Made by a program: the position numbers and the translations under genes | Shown here: piece by piece, positions 13,401-25,883 of the stretch | Layout of the letters: each line of letters opens with the position of its first letter | How positions within the stretch are numbered: position 1 is the first letter of the stretch | The notes under the pieces: model-generated | The model's input: the letters and a program-made list of their open reading frames with translations, nothing else | Database searches by the model: none | Told to the model about the DNA's origin: nothing | Source: Chromobotia macracanthus | Lineage: Eukaryota; Chordata; Actinopteri; Cypriniformes; Botiidae | DNA: 64,000 bases | Direction of reading: 5' to 3' | Assembly (NCBI GenBank): GCA_036877525.1 | Contig: JAZGTH010000059.1 | Coordinates: forward strand, 1,922,001-1,986,000

Positions 13401-14553
13401 TTATAAGTTGGGTGGCCTATTTCATTGATAGGACTGACAAACACTGGTAATGGAGTTCAGTGCTGCAGGGTGACCTAGTATTTTTGGGGAGCATAAGATG
13501 GAGTGAAAGACTTAAAAGACCTTATAACGAACCACTCACTATTTTCAACAGAAATGGACTCAAACGCCCACTCCATAGGACACGATTATGTTTGTCTTTG
13601 CTTATATTCAAAACATAATAACATAAACATGCACAAAACACAATAGTTCATAAAATGTTTTTAAAAAAGGCACATACTAAAAAAGGAGAAATACTGGCTT
13701 TGCTTTATTATGACATTAATGAGAATTGCTGCTACATGAATATGCAAAATTAATATTGAACTGCATATGTCAGGTTAAGCACTCAACAACTGCACAGAAA
13801 AAATATGATGGTCACACACGTCCATCTCACGCATAAATTATTCATTGCTCTTTTAAAATCTCAGGCAATATCAAAATGTGTAGAATTTTTAGCATTTTTT
13901 GATGATGATAATGTTCTGATGATGATAATGTTCTGTCATATTCCAGAGGACAAGAAATTTGATTTGAGACAGAACGTTAATGAATCTGACATTGCATCAG
14001 TTTTTGTGCTATTTAATATTTCTACTTGATGCCTGGCAGATTAGAACCTGAATTGCATGTTTGATTATGACTGTAATACAGAACTGTGCAAAGAAAACTG
14101 ACCTTTTCATTAACTATTGCTTGTAATTGGAGGTCTTATATAGCTAACTCCAGATTCTCCAGAAAATTAACTGCTGTTGAATAGGATCATAAAATAAAAT
14201 CCCAAATCTGAATCCTGAATGATGATGTGTAACATTGTCTGAGATCTGCTGACATCTGGTGGAATTATAGTGAATTTTAGGTACGACTTTTTTTGTCTCG
14301 TACGAGTTGCCGTTGTTTTGACGTAATCAAAAGGTTAAGGAGACTAGCTTTTAATCAATTAACATAAGCTCAGCAAAATATAGGTATTAACAAATAAATT
14401 TGTTATTATCAAAATATTCTTGATTTGTAATTATCCATAAAGTGTGTACCAAATATGATAGAATACAAGATGTTTCAGTATTGCTATTGTGATTATGTCT
14501 CAGTTTAGTGAAATTAAAAGTAAAGTTAAATTTTTCCTCTTTGTTTTCTAATC

Positions 14554-14557
<4 letters not shown>

Positions 14558-14610
<53 letters not shown>

Positions 14611-14611
14611 T
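14558..14611. repeat. (TAA)n trinucleotide microsatellite
   Basis: An uninterrupted TAA repeat of about 18 units, directly visible. It is likely length-polymorphic. Confidence 0.97.
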
Positions 14612-14727
14612 TGTTATGTATACACATTTTCATTCTTGTTGATTTTTTTCTTTGCCTTCATTTTAATTTAGGAAAACAATAAAACAAACTGCTATAATAC
14701 AAGGTACCTATCCAATGTTCATAAGTG

Positions 14728-14815
14728 TTTCTCAAACCTGGTCCTGGAGTCCCACAACATCTAGATTTACATTTAGGCATTTAGAAGACGTTTTCTTCCA
14801 AAGCAACTTTAAAGG
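14728..14815 (-). mobile_element. Fragment of L2/SINE 3' tail plus common fish repeat
   Basis: 14765-14812 reads as the reverse complement of the L2/SINE tail: TTTACATTTAGGCATTTAG, then AGACGTTTTCTTCCAAAGCAACTT. Just before it, TTTCTCAAACCTGGTCCTGG resembles another dispersed teleost repeat. Both pieces are diverged. Confidence 0.6.
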
Positions 14816-15362
14816 TGAGGAACACAGAGTTCTCTATGACCTGACCTGGGTGTGTCAGATGGGGAGACGTAAAAATGGACAGTATTGGGGTACTCCAAGA
14901 CCAGAACTAAAAACCATTAGTTTAGGTCCCCAGAATATATTTTGTATTTGTGTAATGTAAAATTTGTCCACAAGAGGGTAGCATTTCCATCTATGTGAAG
15001 TATTTATGAAGATGTTCAGGCAGGCACGACTGAGTATGTAATTAATCTTGAACTCAGGTTTTAGTCAATGTTTCATGAGGACTGGCATGATGGTGGTTAC
15101 TGTTACTCAGAGGACACAGAACGACATGACGGCCTGGACTAAGTAGGTGGACCAGGCATTTTTAAGAATCATAATAAGCTTTATTGCCAGGTACCATGGG
15201 CTTACATGTACAATGAGCTTAATGTACAGTGAAAACAGTAATAGGAATAAAAAATGATGAATGCAATTTCTCATGTTTTGATTGTTACAGCATATTTACT
15301 CTTTGCAATGTTTTAGCGTTCTTTAAAGTTTTGTGCCTGAAGTGCATTTGAACTACCTTAAA

Positions 15363-15390
15363 TGTGTGTGTGTGTGTGTGTGAGAGAGAG
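15363..15390. repeat. (TG)n(GA)n microsatellite
   Basis: About ten TG units run directly into four GA units. Seen directly. Confidence 0.95.
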
Positions 15391-18300
15391 CGTGACTCAG
15401 CAATGCATGCCTTTGGCAATCTGTGTTATTTACTGTCTGGTTCACATTGCTGCGAGTTCCTGTCTAACTGGCATAAGGCTATAGGAATGCTAGAGTGACT
15501 GTGTTATTCTCATAGTATTTGTTTTTTAGGTGAAAAGAAAAGATTTATAATAAAGAAAAGACTTATAATGGTGCATGTACCCAGCGTTGTTGTAAGAAAA
15601 CTGAATGAAGGCATTTAAAGATTACAAAATGGTGTGTTGTATTCATTTATCGCAGGTGCAAAAGGGATATGTTGCGCTCTCCAAAATGAAGGATTTTAGC
15701 AGATTTTATAGACCCATTATCTGGCCTTGCGGTAAGTTGTGCTGTTGCTGAACTCTTGACACATCCATGATCTGCAGTTCAATTTTCAACACACCTGCCT
15801 TCATATTGACCTTCTCTGTTTTCAGTTCCTTGGGTCATACACAAACCACACACTTTATGAAACGGATGAAAGATATTCACATTTAGGCTTCCAGATCGGG
15901 CAGTTATAAAGTGATTTGGCACAAGATATGGGGGACACATGCTTATGTGGGCACAATATTCACCACTGCCCCACCCTACAGCCAGATCATTAAAAAAAAC
16001 TACAAGAGAACTGAAGTTAATTAGTTAAAGATGCTATGTTGCCATGGAAACACAGTTAGGCTCAACACCAGAAATAAACGTGTGTGGTTCACTTTTATGC
16101 TTGGTCAACAGAATCAAAAACACCTTTTTCTGATCACATAGCACACACTATAAAATTGCGCATTGACTGGTCCTTGAAAATGTATTTTTGTAGAGGCACT
16201 TTTGGTGTAACTTTTGGATGCTTGTGCTAAAATAAAGTTCACTGTCACTCACATTAATCAAATGTCCAATATTTTCTTAGCAGAAGTGTATCTTCTCTCC
16301 CTGTGTTGCCTTCTTTTTGTTACATGGCTCAACAAAGCTTATAAAGCTGAAAGCCGTTGTAGGACTAAGATCGTTTATACCATATTGCTCAATTAGATAA
16401 TTTAAACTTGATGATCAAAATGTATATTTATATAAAGGGTTAAAATATGAGAAATGATCCTTGGGCTTTCAGCCTAAGTCAATAATACCTGCTAATATCA
16501 CCATAGGTCCATGATATATACACTAAATAAATAAGATATTAAAATTATTGTTTGTTTATTTTCCCTCCCCCTTCTGAATAATTGGAACCTGCTGACCCTA
16601 ATGTTAAAGTTTGACCTTTTTTCTTTACTGTTCCAAATGAAACTACAGATAAATTTTAGCTGCAATGATAAAAAATCTTTTATGACTCAGTAATGATGCA
16701 CATTTCAAGCGTGTAGACTTGGTAATTGTAATATTAAGCAGTTTGAGGGGATGTTCAGTGATTTGCCTCAATATGAAATGCATTAGCAGACGTAGCCTGT
16801 CTCAAACCTAAATGGTGAATGTTTTGGCCTGATTAGCATGAGGATACCAAAGGTAGCAGCTGCTGGAGTCAATGTCTCACGGGTACCATTAGAATTAATT
16901 TAGAGTCACAACAGATGGACTACAATCAGTCTTCTTTAAGCTTTGACACCATAATTATTTAGCCAGTTCTTCACTCTCCATTAGCATGTGTTTTTCTAAT
17001 GAAACCCATAGCCGGTCTGTCTTTAAAATATTTCTGATCTCTGAGGTCTCTACTGTATATAATTATATGTCATCGTAAGTACTGTATTATTACATAAATG
17101 CTTTTATGGGTGGATCTCATCAAAGGTATTTACCAAAAGCATGTAACTGTCATAGTGTATGGTCTCATCAAAGCATGTGTCAGGCTGTGTCTGGATAATG
17201 AATTGGGTTTTAAGGGCAGCAGTCTTCACCCCATGCATGTATGACAGCCTTGACTGACATGACTATCAGTTTGTCCTAATTGTTCTGCTAAAACATAACT
17301 CCTTTGTTAGTTTGAAAGTTTACTCTTAGTTGTTTCACTGAAATCTAGGGGTGATTCTCCAGTGGTACACAAACTCAGTAACATAAGGGTAATTTTTATA
17401 ATTACATTCTATTGTTCATTGTTGCTTTCCAGAAATACTTAATGTTTTAATTAACAAATTCTTACTTGCAAATGCATGTAATGTAAAATTGCTATACATT
17501 TGCAATGGTGTAATAATTCAAAGTGAGCATCATACATGTTTAATTGGGGTTAGATATCTAGGTCAGACAGCCTTGTTACTTTTCATGAGAAATGAATTAT
17601 TGATGAATCATGCCCCCCACCCCCAGAACATTCTATTCAATGAAATGTCTTCAGATTGATAAAACTGTGTACAGTTTACACATTATTCAATGTGGAATTT
17701 TACAGTCAGAATAGACACAATATTGAAAGTTCTTCAGCGTTTGATGAAAAAAATCATAAACTGATCAAAGATACCATGTTAACAACAGTGTGAGTTAGGT
17801 GGGTGGGGGTGGGTCTCTCCCTTGTTAGGATAGTGACAACTAAAGCCAGGGTATCAAAGGAAAACCTGGTGTCAGAGGTCTGTTCAGACAATGGAACAGT
17901 CACCATCAGTTATCTGCCAACACTTTCCTGTTTTTAGCAGTTAAGATTTACATTGGCTTGTTCAAAGAGTCTGATCGTCATGCCTGCTGTTTAAAGAGAT
18001 ATAAATGGACTTTTTCTGCACTGAAGAAACAATGGAAGGCATTTGCAGGGTTAAAATTAAGGACACTCCAGGTTTCTCCTGTAGTAACTTGCAAGCTCTA
18101 TTGTGATGACCCTTTATGGTTATTCTTGTGTTACCAGGGTCAAGTTTTGTTGACTTTTGTAATCTGGCAGAACTGATAATTCATTGGCAAATCAGAACCT
18201 TTCAGACTGTGCTGTTTGGGGGCTCATGGTGTTCAGACAAACATCAGTCAGTGTAATCCCACTGTGACCCAATGTGACGTGTACTTTTTCATTCAGAGCT

Positions 18301-20427
18301 GTGTATTGTGACTCAATATTCCCTTTAAGGCTTTCTCTGCTGGAATTTCACTTGATTAAACTTAGATTTTCAGAATGACAGAATGGTGTTCTTATCATCT
18401 TTATAAACTTTATTTGATTCAGCAAACAAATGAAACAGATGCCATTTATATAATTTTACCTATTTATTAAGCAAGTACTTTTTAAAATGTGGACTACAAG
18501 TTTTTTACATTTCAAAAATGCTTTATTTACAGATGTATTTGTAACCAGCCTTATTTTTGCTCTTTTTCTCCTGTTTTTATTTTAAATTTCATTTTAAGTA
18601 TACATCATTCATATTTTTTGTGTGTGCTGAGTCTTTTCCATCGTCATCACATAATTCAGTCAATAAAGTTAAAGCAGGGACATCATCTAAGCATGACTTT
18701 GCACTTCTTCTCAAATCTTCCCAAAGCACAGCAGCAGACTTTTCCCACTGTCTCTGTCTTCCTCTGAAGACACTTCACACATCATTATCTGTGATTGTCT
18801 CCACCCTGTTTCTGGATTCACACGGTTTGGAGAAGTCTGATGTTCCAAGTGTTTGGATAAATGCATGTACTCCACTTTGCCCTGCAGTTACGTAGTATTT
18901 CTGAGTCGATATATCTTCTTCTTAGTTTCCATCTGTTTAGACTAATATTACTTCCTGTGTCCTAAACAAATTATCCTGCCTTGGAATGTCAGAATCCATA
19001 ACAAGCCTTAAAACATTATCTTACATACTAAAATCATATCATCAGCAACAATGTAATCTAGGCTAAAAGATCTACATGAGTAGTAACTCATTTTAATTCA
19101 TTTGATTAACGGTAGGATGCTACTACCACCAGTGATAGCACAACAGATCAATACATATAATGTTTGTTGTTACTATATTATCTTATTAAATATTAAGCTT
19201 ATATTTTTATATGTGGCACAATTGTGCTGAACACAGATGGTTGCCATTTCCCACAGTTAAGAAGGGCAGTGTTTGTTTTCATTGGTGCTCAATCTATCCC
19301 AAAGCTCTGCAGCAGAGTAATTAAAATCTCAGCATGGCCGTACTGAACAGGATATGCTGCTATGCCCTCCAACAATGAGGGCCATTCTTTGGACTCCAGG
19401 CAAAGTACCCGAAACTCAGCCTGCAACAGCTCCTGATCATTAAAAACATGTTACTGCTCATCTGGAAAGTCAGCGCTAGGGAGGAAGTTTGACTTTATAT
19501 CGGCAGGGAATGAGCCGAGAAACTGGATTACTGAAGGCAAGCCAGAAGATGAAGGCAGCTTTTGTTTTGCTTTGGAAACTTTCAAAAAGATTTTCAAGAT
19601 TTGCACTTGAAATAAACAAATTCTGATGTAATTCCCCTCTTGCCTTTCCAAATTTGACATTATTTGTAAAATTGTGGCCTGAATACTCTTCAAATGTTTT
19701 ACTTCTGTGTTGTACTAAATAAAAATGGTCATACAGGCTTGGAACACCAGCTGGGTTAGAAAATAAATTTAATTTACAACATAATGTTACTAAATGCCCT
19801 ATAACCTAGGAAAGCCTGTTTCATTTTCACCCTGTAGTCCATCTGTGACTCAAGTGACCAGAAAGGGTTCTGTGTATTGACCTTTGACCTCTGGCTTTAG
19901 GCTTAATATGAGTTGTATTTCCTTTTCTCTGGTGTTTCAAAAACGTCTTTTACTCCATAAATCTGTAACCTCATAAAACCAAGCCTAAACATGTCTGGAT
20001 AAATTCAGTCTAAATTCAAGTTGTGTGCTCTCAGCCAGAAAGACAACAGATGTGGTTTGTTTATTCTTATGACATATAGTAGACCTTTAAACTCTGGAAC
20101 TTTAAACTCTCATCTAGTTCCTTATAACATTGTTTTATTTCAAACTGAGCACTGTTGGTGCTTATGGACTCTAAACTGTAATACTAACTGTAGAAACAAA
20201 AGTGAAAATGGAAAAGGACCAGGTTTAGAAAGTATTGTCTTTGGGTGGAAAATCTGCAGTAGTCCAGCAGGGGTCTAGTGGAAAACGGAACAAAATGCAG
20301 AAATATTTTTGTGTGACTCAAATAGCCACTACATTATAATTGAAAGAGAGCATTAATTGTGACAACATTTACAGTTTGTTTCCTGTTGAAACTTGATCTA
20401 GCCAAAACAAACTTTTTGAGCTTTGCT

Positions 20428-22190
20428 TTTATTATCAGTAAACAAAATAACAGTAAACATTATGGATTTACATTTAATACAACAACAGGTAAGAAACAAC
20501 CACAGAGGTGTTACGAATTAACTCCAAATGCATGATTCAACATATAATTTCCTTTAGCTTGACATAATGCATATCCAAAACATGTACAAGAGAATATACA
20601 GGAATATTATAAACATGTAGAAAAAATATCTACATTGACAATGAACCATGGCACATGCTGGCATGCAACATTTCCATTTTACTTCTTGGATTAAAAAATC
20701 ATGCAAACTTATTACAAATCCTGTTTTATTTGTTGTAGTTAAAATTATGTACATGTAATGTAACTCTGAGCTGAGGACAACTGATGAGCTGAAACAACAC
20801 ATTTTATGTGTAGACCTCAATTAACCAGAACAGTTTGTCTGGGCACTCAGGTTAAAGTTTTTTGGGAATTATTAAACTGGCACTGGCTGGTCTATATTTA
20901 CCTGAGTAAAGTGACAATAGCCCTTCTGTAATCACCATGCCCTTTATATTTTACTGAAGTAAAACTGATTTCAGTGTAAAGGCTGCAATATGTTTAATAA
21001 CATTTCATAACTCACTAAAGTCACAGAAGCAGATAGAGAGACAGACAGGAAACAGCTTAATTTACAGCAGATCACTGAAACAAGTCATATATTAAGGTCT
21101 GATACAAATAACACTGAACTCAACACTTTCTTCATGATATACAAAACAGAATGACTGACTGACACGCATTAAAGCAACATATATAATTATAATAAAGCCC
21201 TTCAATGGAGGCCACGTTAATAAAACGTTGTTAGTTCACTACATTTCCATGTGACAAACATCTGTACACAAGTGCTTTAAGAATGTGTCCATATGATACA
21301 ATATGACAAGAACAAATGGAAGTGCAAAAGCGAAAAGAATTTTCTTTATACAGGACTTACTGTACATACTGTTTCCTAGGAGGTGCCAAGCCCTTTTTCC
21401 ATGTTGGCAAAAATAATTTAATCATATGACAACAATGATGAGAATAGTTATCTATTATGGGTGGAAAATTCATGTAGCGTGACCCCTACTGTTATGCTTT
21501 AACTTACAAGAAAAACACATTTAACACACTGTTAAGGTTTTCTACAAAAATGGATGATAAAAAAATAAATACATCTATACAAATGTATAATACACAACTC
21601 ACATTGATTAAAGAAAAATTGTGCAGTCTTGTTTCACTTTGGTTATAAATATATAACCTGTCCGACACTGCCCTTCCTGCATCCACTGTGATAAAACTGA
21701 GATCCAACTATCACATATTTCGCACAGTTTGATGTTTTCAGTTTTTTCAAACAATATTTTGAAGCTTGTTATAGAACAGTGTTACAGCAGAACATCAGAG
21801 AATTTTTCAAACTGATCTAATGAAAAAATGTAACAATTTCACGAGGTGGTGATTTAGTATGATGTGAATCGTACAAAAATATAACAAAAGCAAGCATGAA
21901 TGTCCACTCCTAACTCCACCCCTAAACTGTCACTGGGGCAAAAGCAGATCGTATGAAAACGTACAAGTGAGATTCAAATTCATATTAATTAGTCACTAAT
22001 CTACCAAAATGAAAAATAATTACAAATTGCCATGAGATTGTAGATTTTTTATAGCAAACATTAGTGTGAAAATCACGAAACAAAATCCAACAATTAACAC
22101 TTCATTTTGGGGAAGGTGAAGCCCACAACTGGAATAAATCAATGATCTTCTAAATTACTGCCATGAAGGTTTCACTCATGGATGAGTCTC
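20428..22190 (-). other. lypd6 3' UTR, probable extent
   Basis: Downstream of the lypd6 stop on the minus strand, the first AATAAA motifs are at 20725-20730 and 20428-20433. A 3' UTR of about 1.5-1.8 kb is inferred. No other gene signal was seen in this stretch. Confidence 0.4.
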
Positions 22191-25100
22191 TTAGTTAATA
22201 CTGTGGAACAACAGACTGACTATACATACATATAGCAGCATGTGACTCTGTGTTGGTCTCAAGCTCTTGTTAATGGGTGATGTGGTGGCAAAAATGGCAT
22301 CAGTCTCATTTCGTGGGAGGGGCAAGTTGCATATGTTCCCTTCACAACAGGATGTGCAGACCTGGGTTAAGATAACCAATCAAATAACAATTTAATAATA
22401 ATCTTTTATAATAATAATAATTGTGTTAAATTAAAAATAACATTTAGATTTCTGTCAGCAGTGTACAAAAATCAAATATATTCACTAGGCAATGTAAAAT
22501 TGGCTATAGGTGGCTAAATATATGAAGACCAATCACAATTCAGTATGGACATACATGTAAGTACTAAGACATATTTCAGCTCTAAATGCAATTATTATAA
22601 TGATGCCAAAAGTGTAGCTTTTAACCTTAGAATGAACCTTCTAAATTCTCCTTTTTTAGTGTAGCTGTGGCATCTTTACACAACATTTATCTCTCAATCT
22701 GCCCTCCTCACATCTGCCCCCTGCCCTCTGCATAACTCCTGTCCTATGCTAGAGGTAAAAGGTAAAGCACAAAGAGTTTAGGCCTTATCCAGACACACCT
22801 TTCAACAAGGATTTCGCAGAAGGATTACTGAGAGAAAATAGCATAACTCAAAACTTTATCTCAGGTGCAGTAAAATCACATGACAGGATAAATGGATTAA
22901 CTAAAGAGCAGTTTAGCGTTGCTGCTTTGAGTCATGTTCAACAGAAAGCTGGGCCAGAAAGTACGATATCACTTTTAAAAATAAATCACACTAAATTAAC
23001 TTTAAATTGGCAGTCCTAAATTCAATATAATGACATAATACTCATGATTGCCGGAGTTTGTTGGTATGTGATTTTACTCATGTTGTAAAGAGATACAGCT
23101 AATGTGAATTTAATCAGACTGTGCTCACCTTGTTTCCTTCATGGTCTATATCAGAGCACCCTGTCATCAGACAGTCATCCAGCGCCACACAACGCTTTGT
23201 CACTGCAACCGTGTTTTCGTCCCAGCTCATCTTATGACTGGTGTAGCAATATCTGCTCTCTGAAAGTCACAGAGCGAGTTCTCATTCACATTTTTTCCTT
23301 ACATATTGTTTACATAAAAAACACAACATTAAGTTTTGACTATTGAAGGAGTCAGATTCTATCAGGACAATACATGTTTTTCTGCAATATTCCAGCAGCA
23401 GCATGTGTTTATACTGAACGAATGAGTGCATTTAAGAGGTTTAGAGCTCTCAAGTCATTAACACATGGCTTTAAATCAGCCTGAACACAGCATGACCCTG
23501 CTTATATGGGAGGCTAATAATCGTCAAAACATTTACTGATTGAATTTTATGGAGCAATCTATAGGCCCAGAGAGACATGAAAAATACTCTAGATGAACAC
23601 ATGAGCTTTGGCTAAGTGCAGAATCCCAATAAACGTTCAAAAGCAGAATAGGGTTTTACAGAAATTAAAGTAAAACTGTACTTTTGTTTTATAAGGTTCC
23701 AAATAGTACAAGCAGAAATGATGGCTGGCTCTTTCAAAGGAATTTCAATGTTTTCTCTAATGAGGTAAAGGAGATGCTGGTACCTCTAGGGCAGTACAGA
23801 TCTGGAGCCCACCGATTGCATTCATAGTTGTCAGGTGCATCTTCACAGGTAAAGCATTTAAAACCTCCTGGATATGGAGTGGCTGGAAACACAGATGACA
23901 AAAAGAAAAGTCTATCATTAGTAGTGCTTCATGTCAGCTGACATATGATTTACACTCAGGGTATTATTTTATTTTGTTGATGGTTTAATCTACACTGATT
24001 TACATATTAGCATCGACAGAAAATTCTCGCATGGACTTCTGCTGTATATATAAAAGCACTGTATATACGTGTGTATACAAGGAAAGTTTAATAGTTCATT
24101 TATGACGTTTAGTTTTTACTTTAAACTCACCTTAAAACTTCTGATGCTTATGTATATGGCAAAACACCCTACATAATTAATATAATGATATATCCCTATC
24201 CCGTCTTATATATTTATAGTCTTAAAGAACTGATAGAAACCTCTTAATAAAAACGTCTGGACCCCATCTCAGCATATCTTGAGTTTAGTAAATACATATT
24301 TATATTTCATATTTGTGTGTGAAGTGGAACTAACTATGCTAAAAAGGAGGAGTATAATGGCACATTTTGAGAATGGTCTCATGGGGTTGTAAATCCACTC
24401 CAGCTGGAGTGGTTAAAAGTAACTTCACCATATTAACAAATCCTCTACATGAATATACAACAGCTGGATATCAGCTCATAAGAACTGATTTGTTTTAACA
24501 CCCATCCACACACACACACAATCCCTGCTGAGGTATTGAGCAGATACAGATATCTCCAGCTGGAGATCCAGCACACAGCTGAAATGATCTTGGGAGGTCC
24601 TGCTCACTGTGATGAAAGTGTCTTTTAGAGAGTAATTCTTTTAGAAAAACTGAAACTTTGAATGTGACACTACCAACCTCTGCTTCCTCTCATTATTATC
24701 AAGAATGGATTGGACTTTGCCCAGCATAAATAACTGATTCTCACGATCCTTGAGGATTTTTCAGAAGTTAGATGCCAAAAACACATATTGGTAACATACA
24801 TCAATGATAAAACTTCTTTCAACAAATCAGTTCATTCAAACATGACTACATATGAACAGTCAATACCAATAGGTATTATTTGAATGTATGTTAACAAATG
24901 ATACTGTCAAGCATTTTATAATAAAATAATTTTTGTATTGTAAATATCATTAGAACATGGAACTCATGTTTTTAATGAGCCATTTTCCCATAAAGAGTTT
25001 TAGGAAAGAGATCAAAAGAAGGAATCAAAGGCAAAGTCTCCGACAGTTACATTCATGGAGTTTCAGGGTTGGCTGGTCTTAACACAGTTGGTATGCCAGC

Positions 25101-25510
25101 TGTGATGCTGAGTTATGGATCAGTGGCTTGCTGCTGAACCACTGACACCCTGGAAGGCCAACTTTCAAGAAACAGTATACAATCTACAGGCATTACGGGC
25201 CACAGAGTGGAATAATCATTTATTCAGATATAAGGCAGTTTAGTCTCAACCAATATTAATGCATTTGGTGGTGTTAATTCATATAATTCTGTAAGCCAAC
25301 AAACTTTTTATTATAACCGTACATGCAATGTTTTCAAAATCCTTATATATCCACACACACACACAAATTAGCTTACACTTCCCTACACTTACTTGAGGGA
25401 TGAAGAAAAATTATGTCTTTTTCTGTGAAGTCCCTTGATTGGACAGTTTTTATCCAGCCAGTGATGGCACTCAGCATTAAGCCCCAGGCCATGATAGGCC
25501 AGGGTTCCAT
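22191..25510 (-). CDS. lypd6: LY6/PLAUR domain-containing protein 6
   Basis: GPI-anchored LU (three-finger) protein; family members modulate Wnt/beta-catenin signalling through LRP6 and bind nicotinic acetylcholine receptors. Coding exons in minus order: 25510-25393, 23882-23784, 23259-23129 and 22361-22191 (TAA), 519 bp, 172 residues; human LYPD6 has 171. The start MEPWPIMAW aligns with the human start and opens a hydrophobic signal peptide. QSRDFTEKDIIFLHPSTTPY follows, then the LU domain with CFTCED, NRWAPDLYC, RYCYTSHK, TKRCV, CLMTGC and VCTSCCEGNIC. An NET glycosylation sequon and the hydrophobic tail HMLLYVCIVSLLFHSIN fit a GPI signal. The long frame at 25389-25577 in another phase is a shadow of the first coding exon; the true frame is fixed by the splice phase. 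Upstream non-coding sequence of this exon reaches the acceptor at 25558. Confidence 0.96.
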
Positions 25511-25845
25511 TGCTGGAGTGAAACTCACATGTGCAAGAGTCTAGATCCAACACAGCACCTGTTAAACAAACAAACAAACATTAACTGAAAACACTAATGT
25601 CACACAAAGCAACTTCAATATCAGGGCAAGAAAATCTGACCTGTTTAACATTAACAGTAAGGAATCCTCTATGGGATGGAAGCAGTTTAAAAGCATTGCA
25701 ATCTCTCTCCAAAACAACAGAGACAAAAACGCATACATGTTATTGCAGCAAGTGCCTCATTATATCAATTACAACGTCAGCAGTCTGCCAATGTCCTGAC
25801 CCTGCAGCAACAGTGACCTCCTTAACTGTTTGATTTGGTTGTTGG

Positions 25846-25883
25846 CAAACAGTAGAGAACAAACAGTAGAGAACAAACAGTAA
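25846..25883. repeat. 14-bp tandem repeat, 2.7 copies
   Basis: The unit CAAACAGTAGAGAA is repeated head to tail almost three times, seen directly. It is too short to be called a minisatellite. Confidence 0.85.

Larger units (their letters stand above)
10451..20420. other. Gene-poor intergenic region between rnd3 and lypd6
   Basis: No ORF here resembles a protein family I recognise, and none is flanked by matching splice sites into a longer frame. Contents are AT-rich unique sequence, simple repeats at 14558-14611 and 15363-15390, a repeat fragment at 14728-14815, and a possible conserved element around 16780-17020. MMADHC, found between RND3 and LYPD6 in human, was not seen. Confidence 0.6.

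Noticed and set aside
25389..25577. 62-codon minus ORF starting MFVCLTGAVLDLD
   Set aside because: Wrong frame of the lypd6 signal-peptide exon; the frame from the ATG at 25510 joins the next exon in phase and matches LYPD6.
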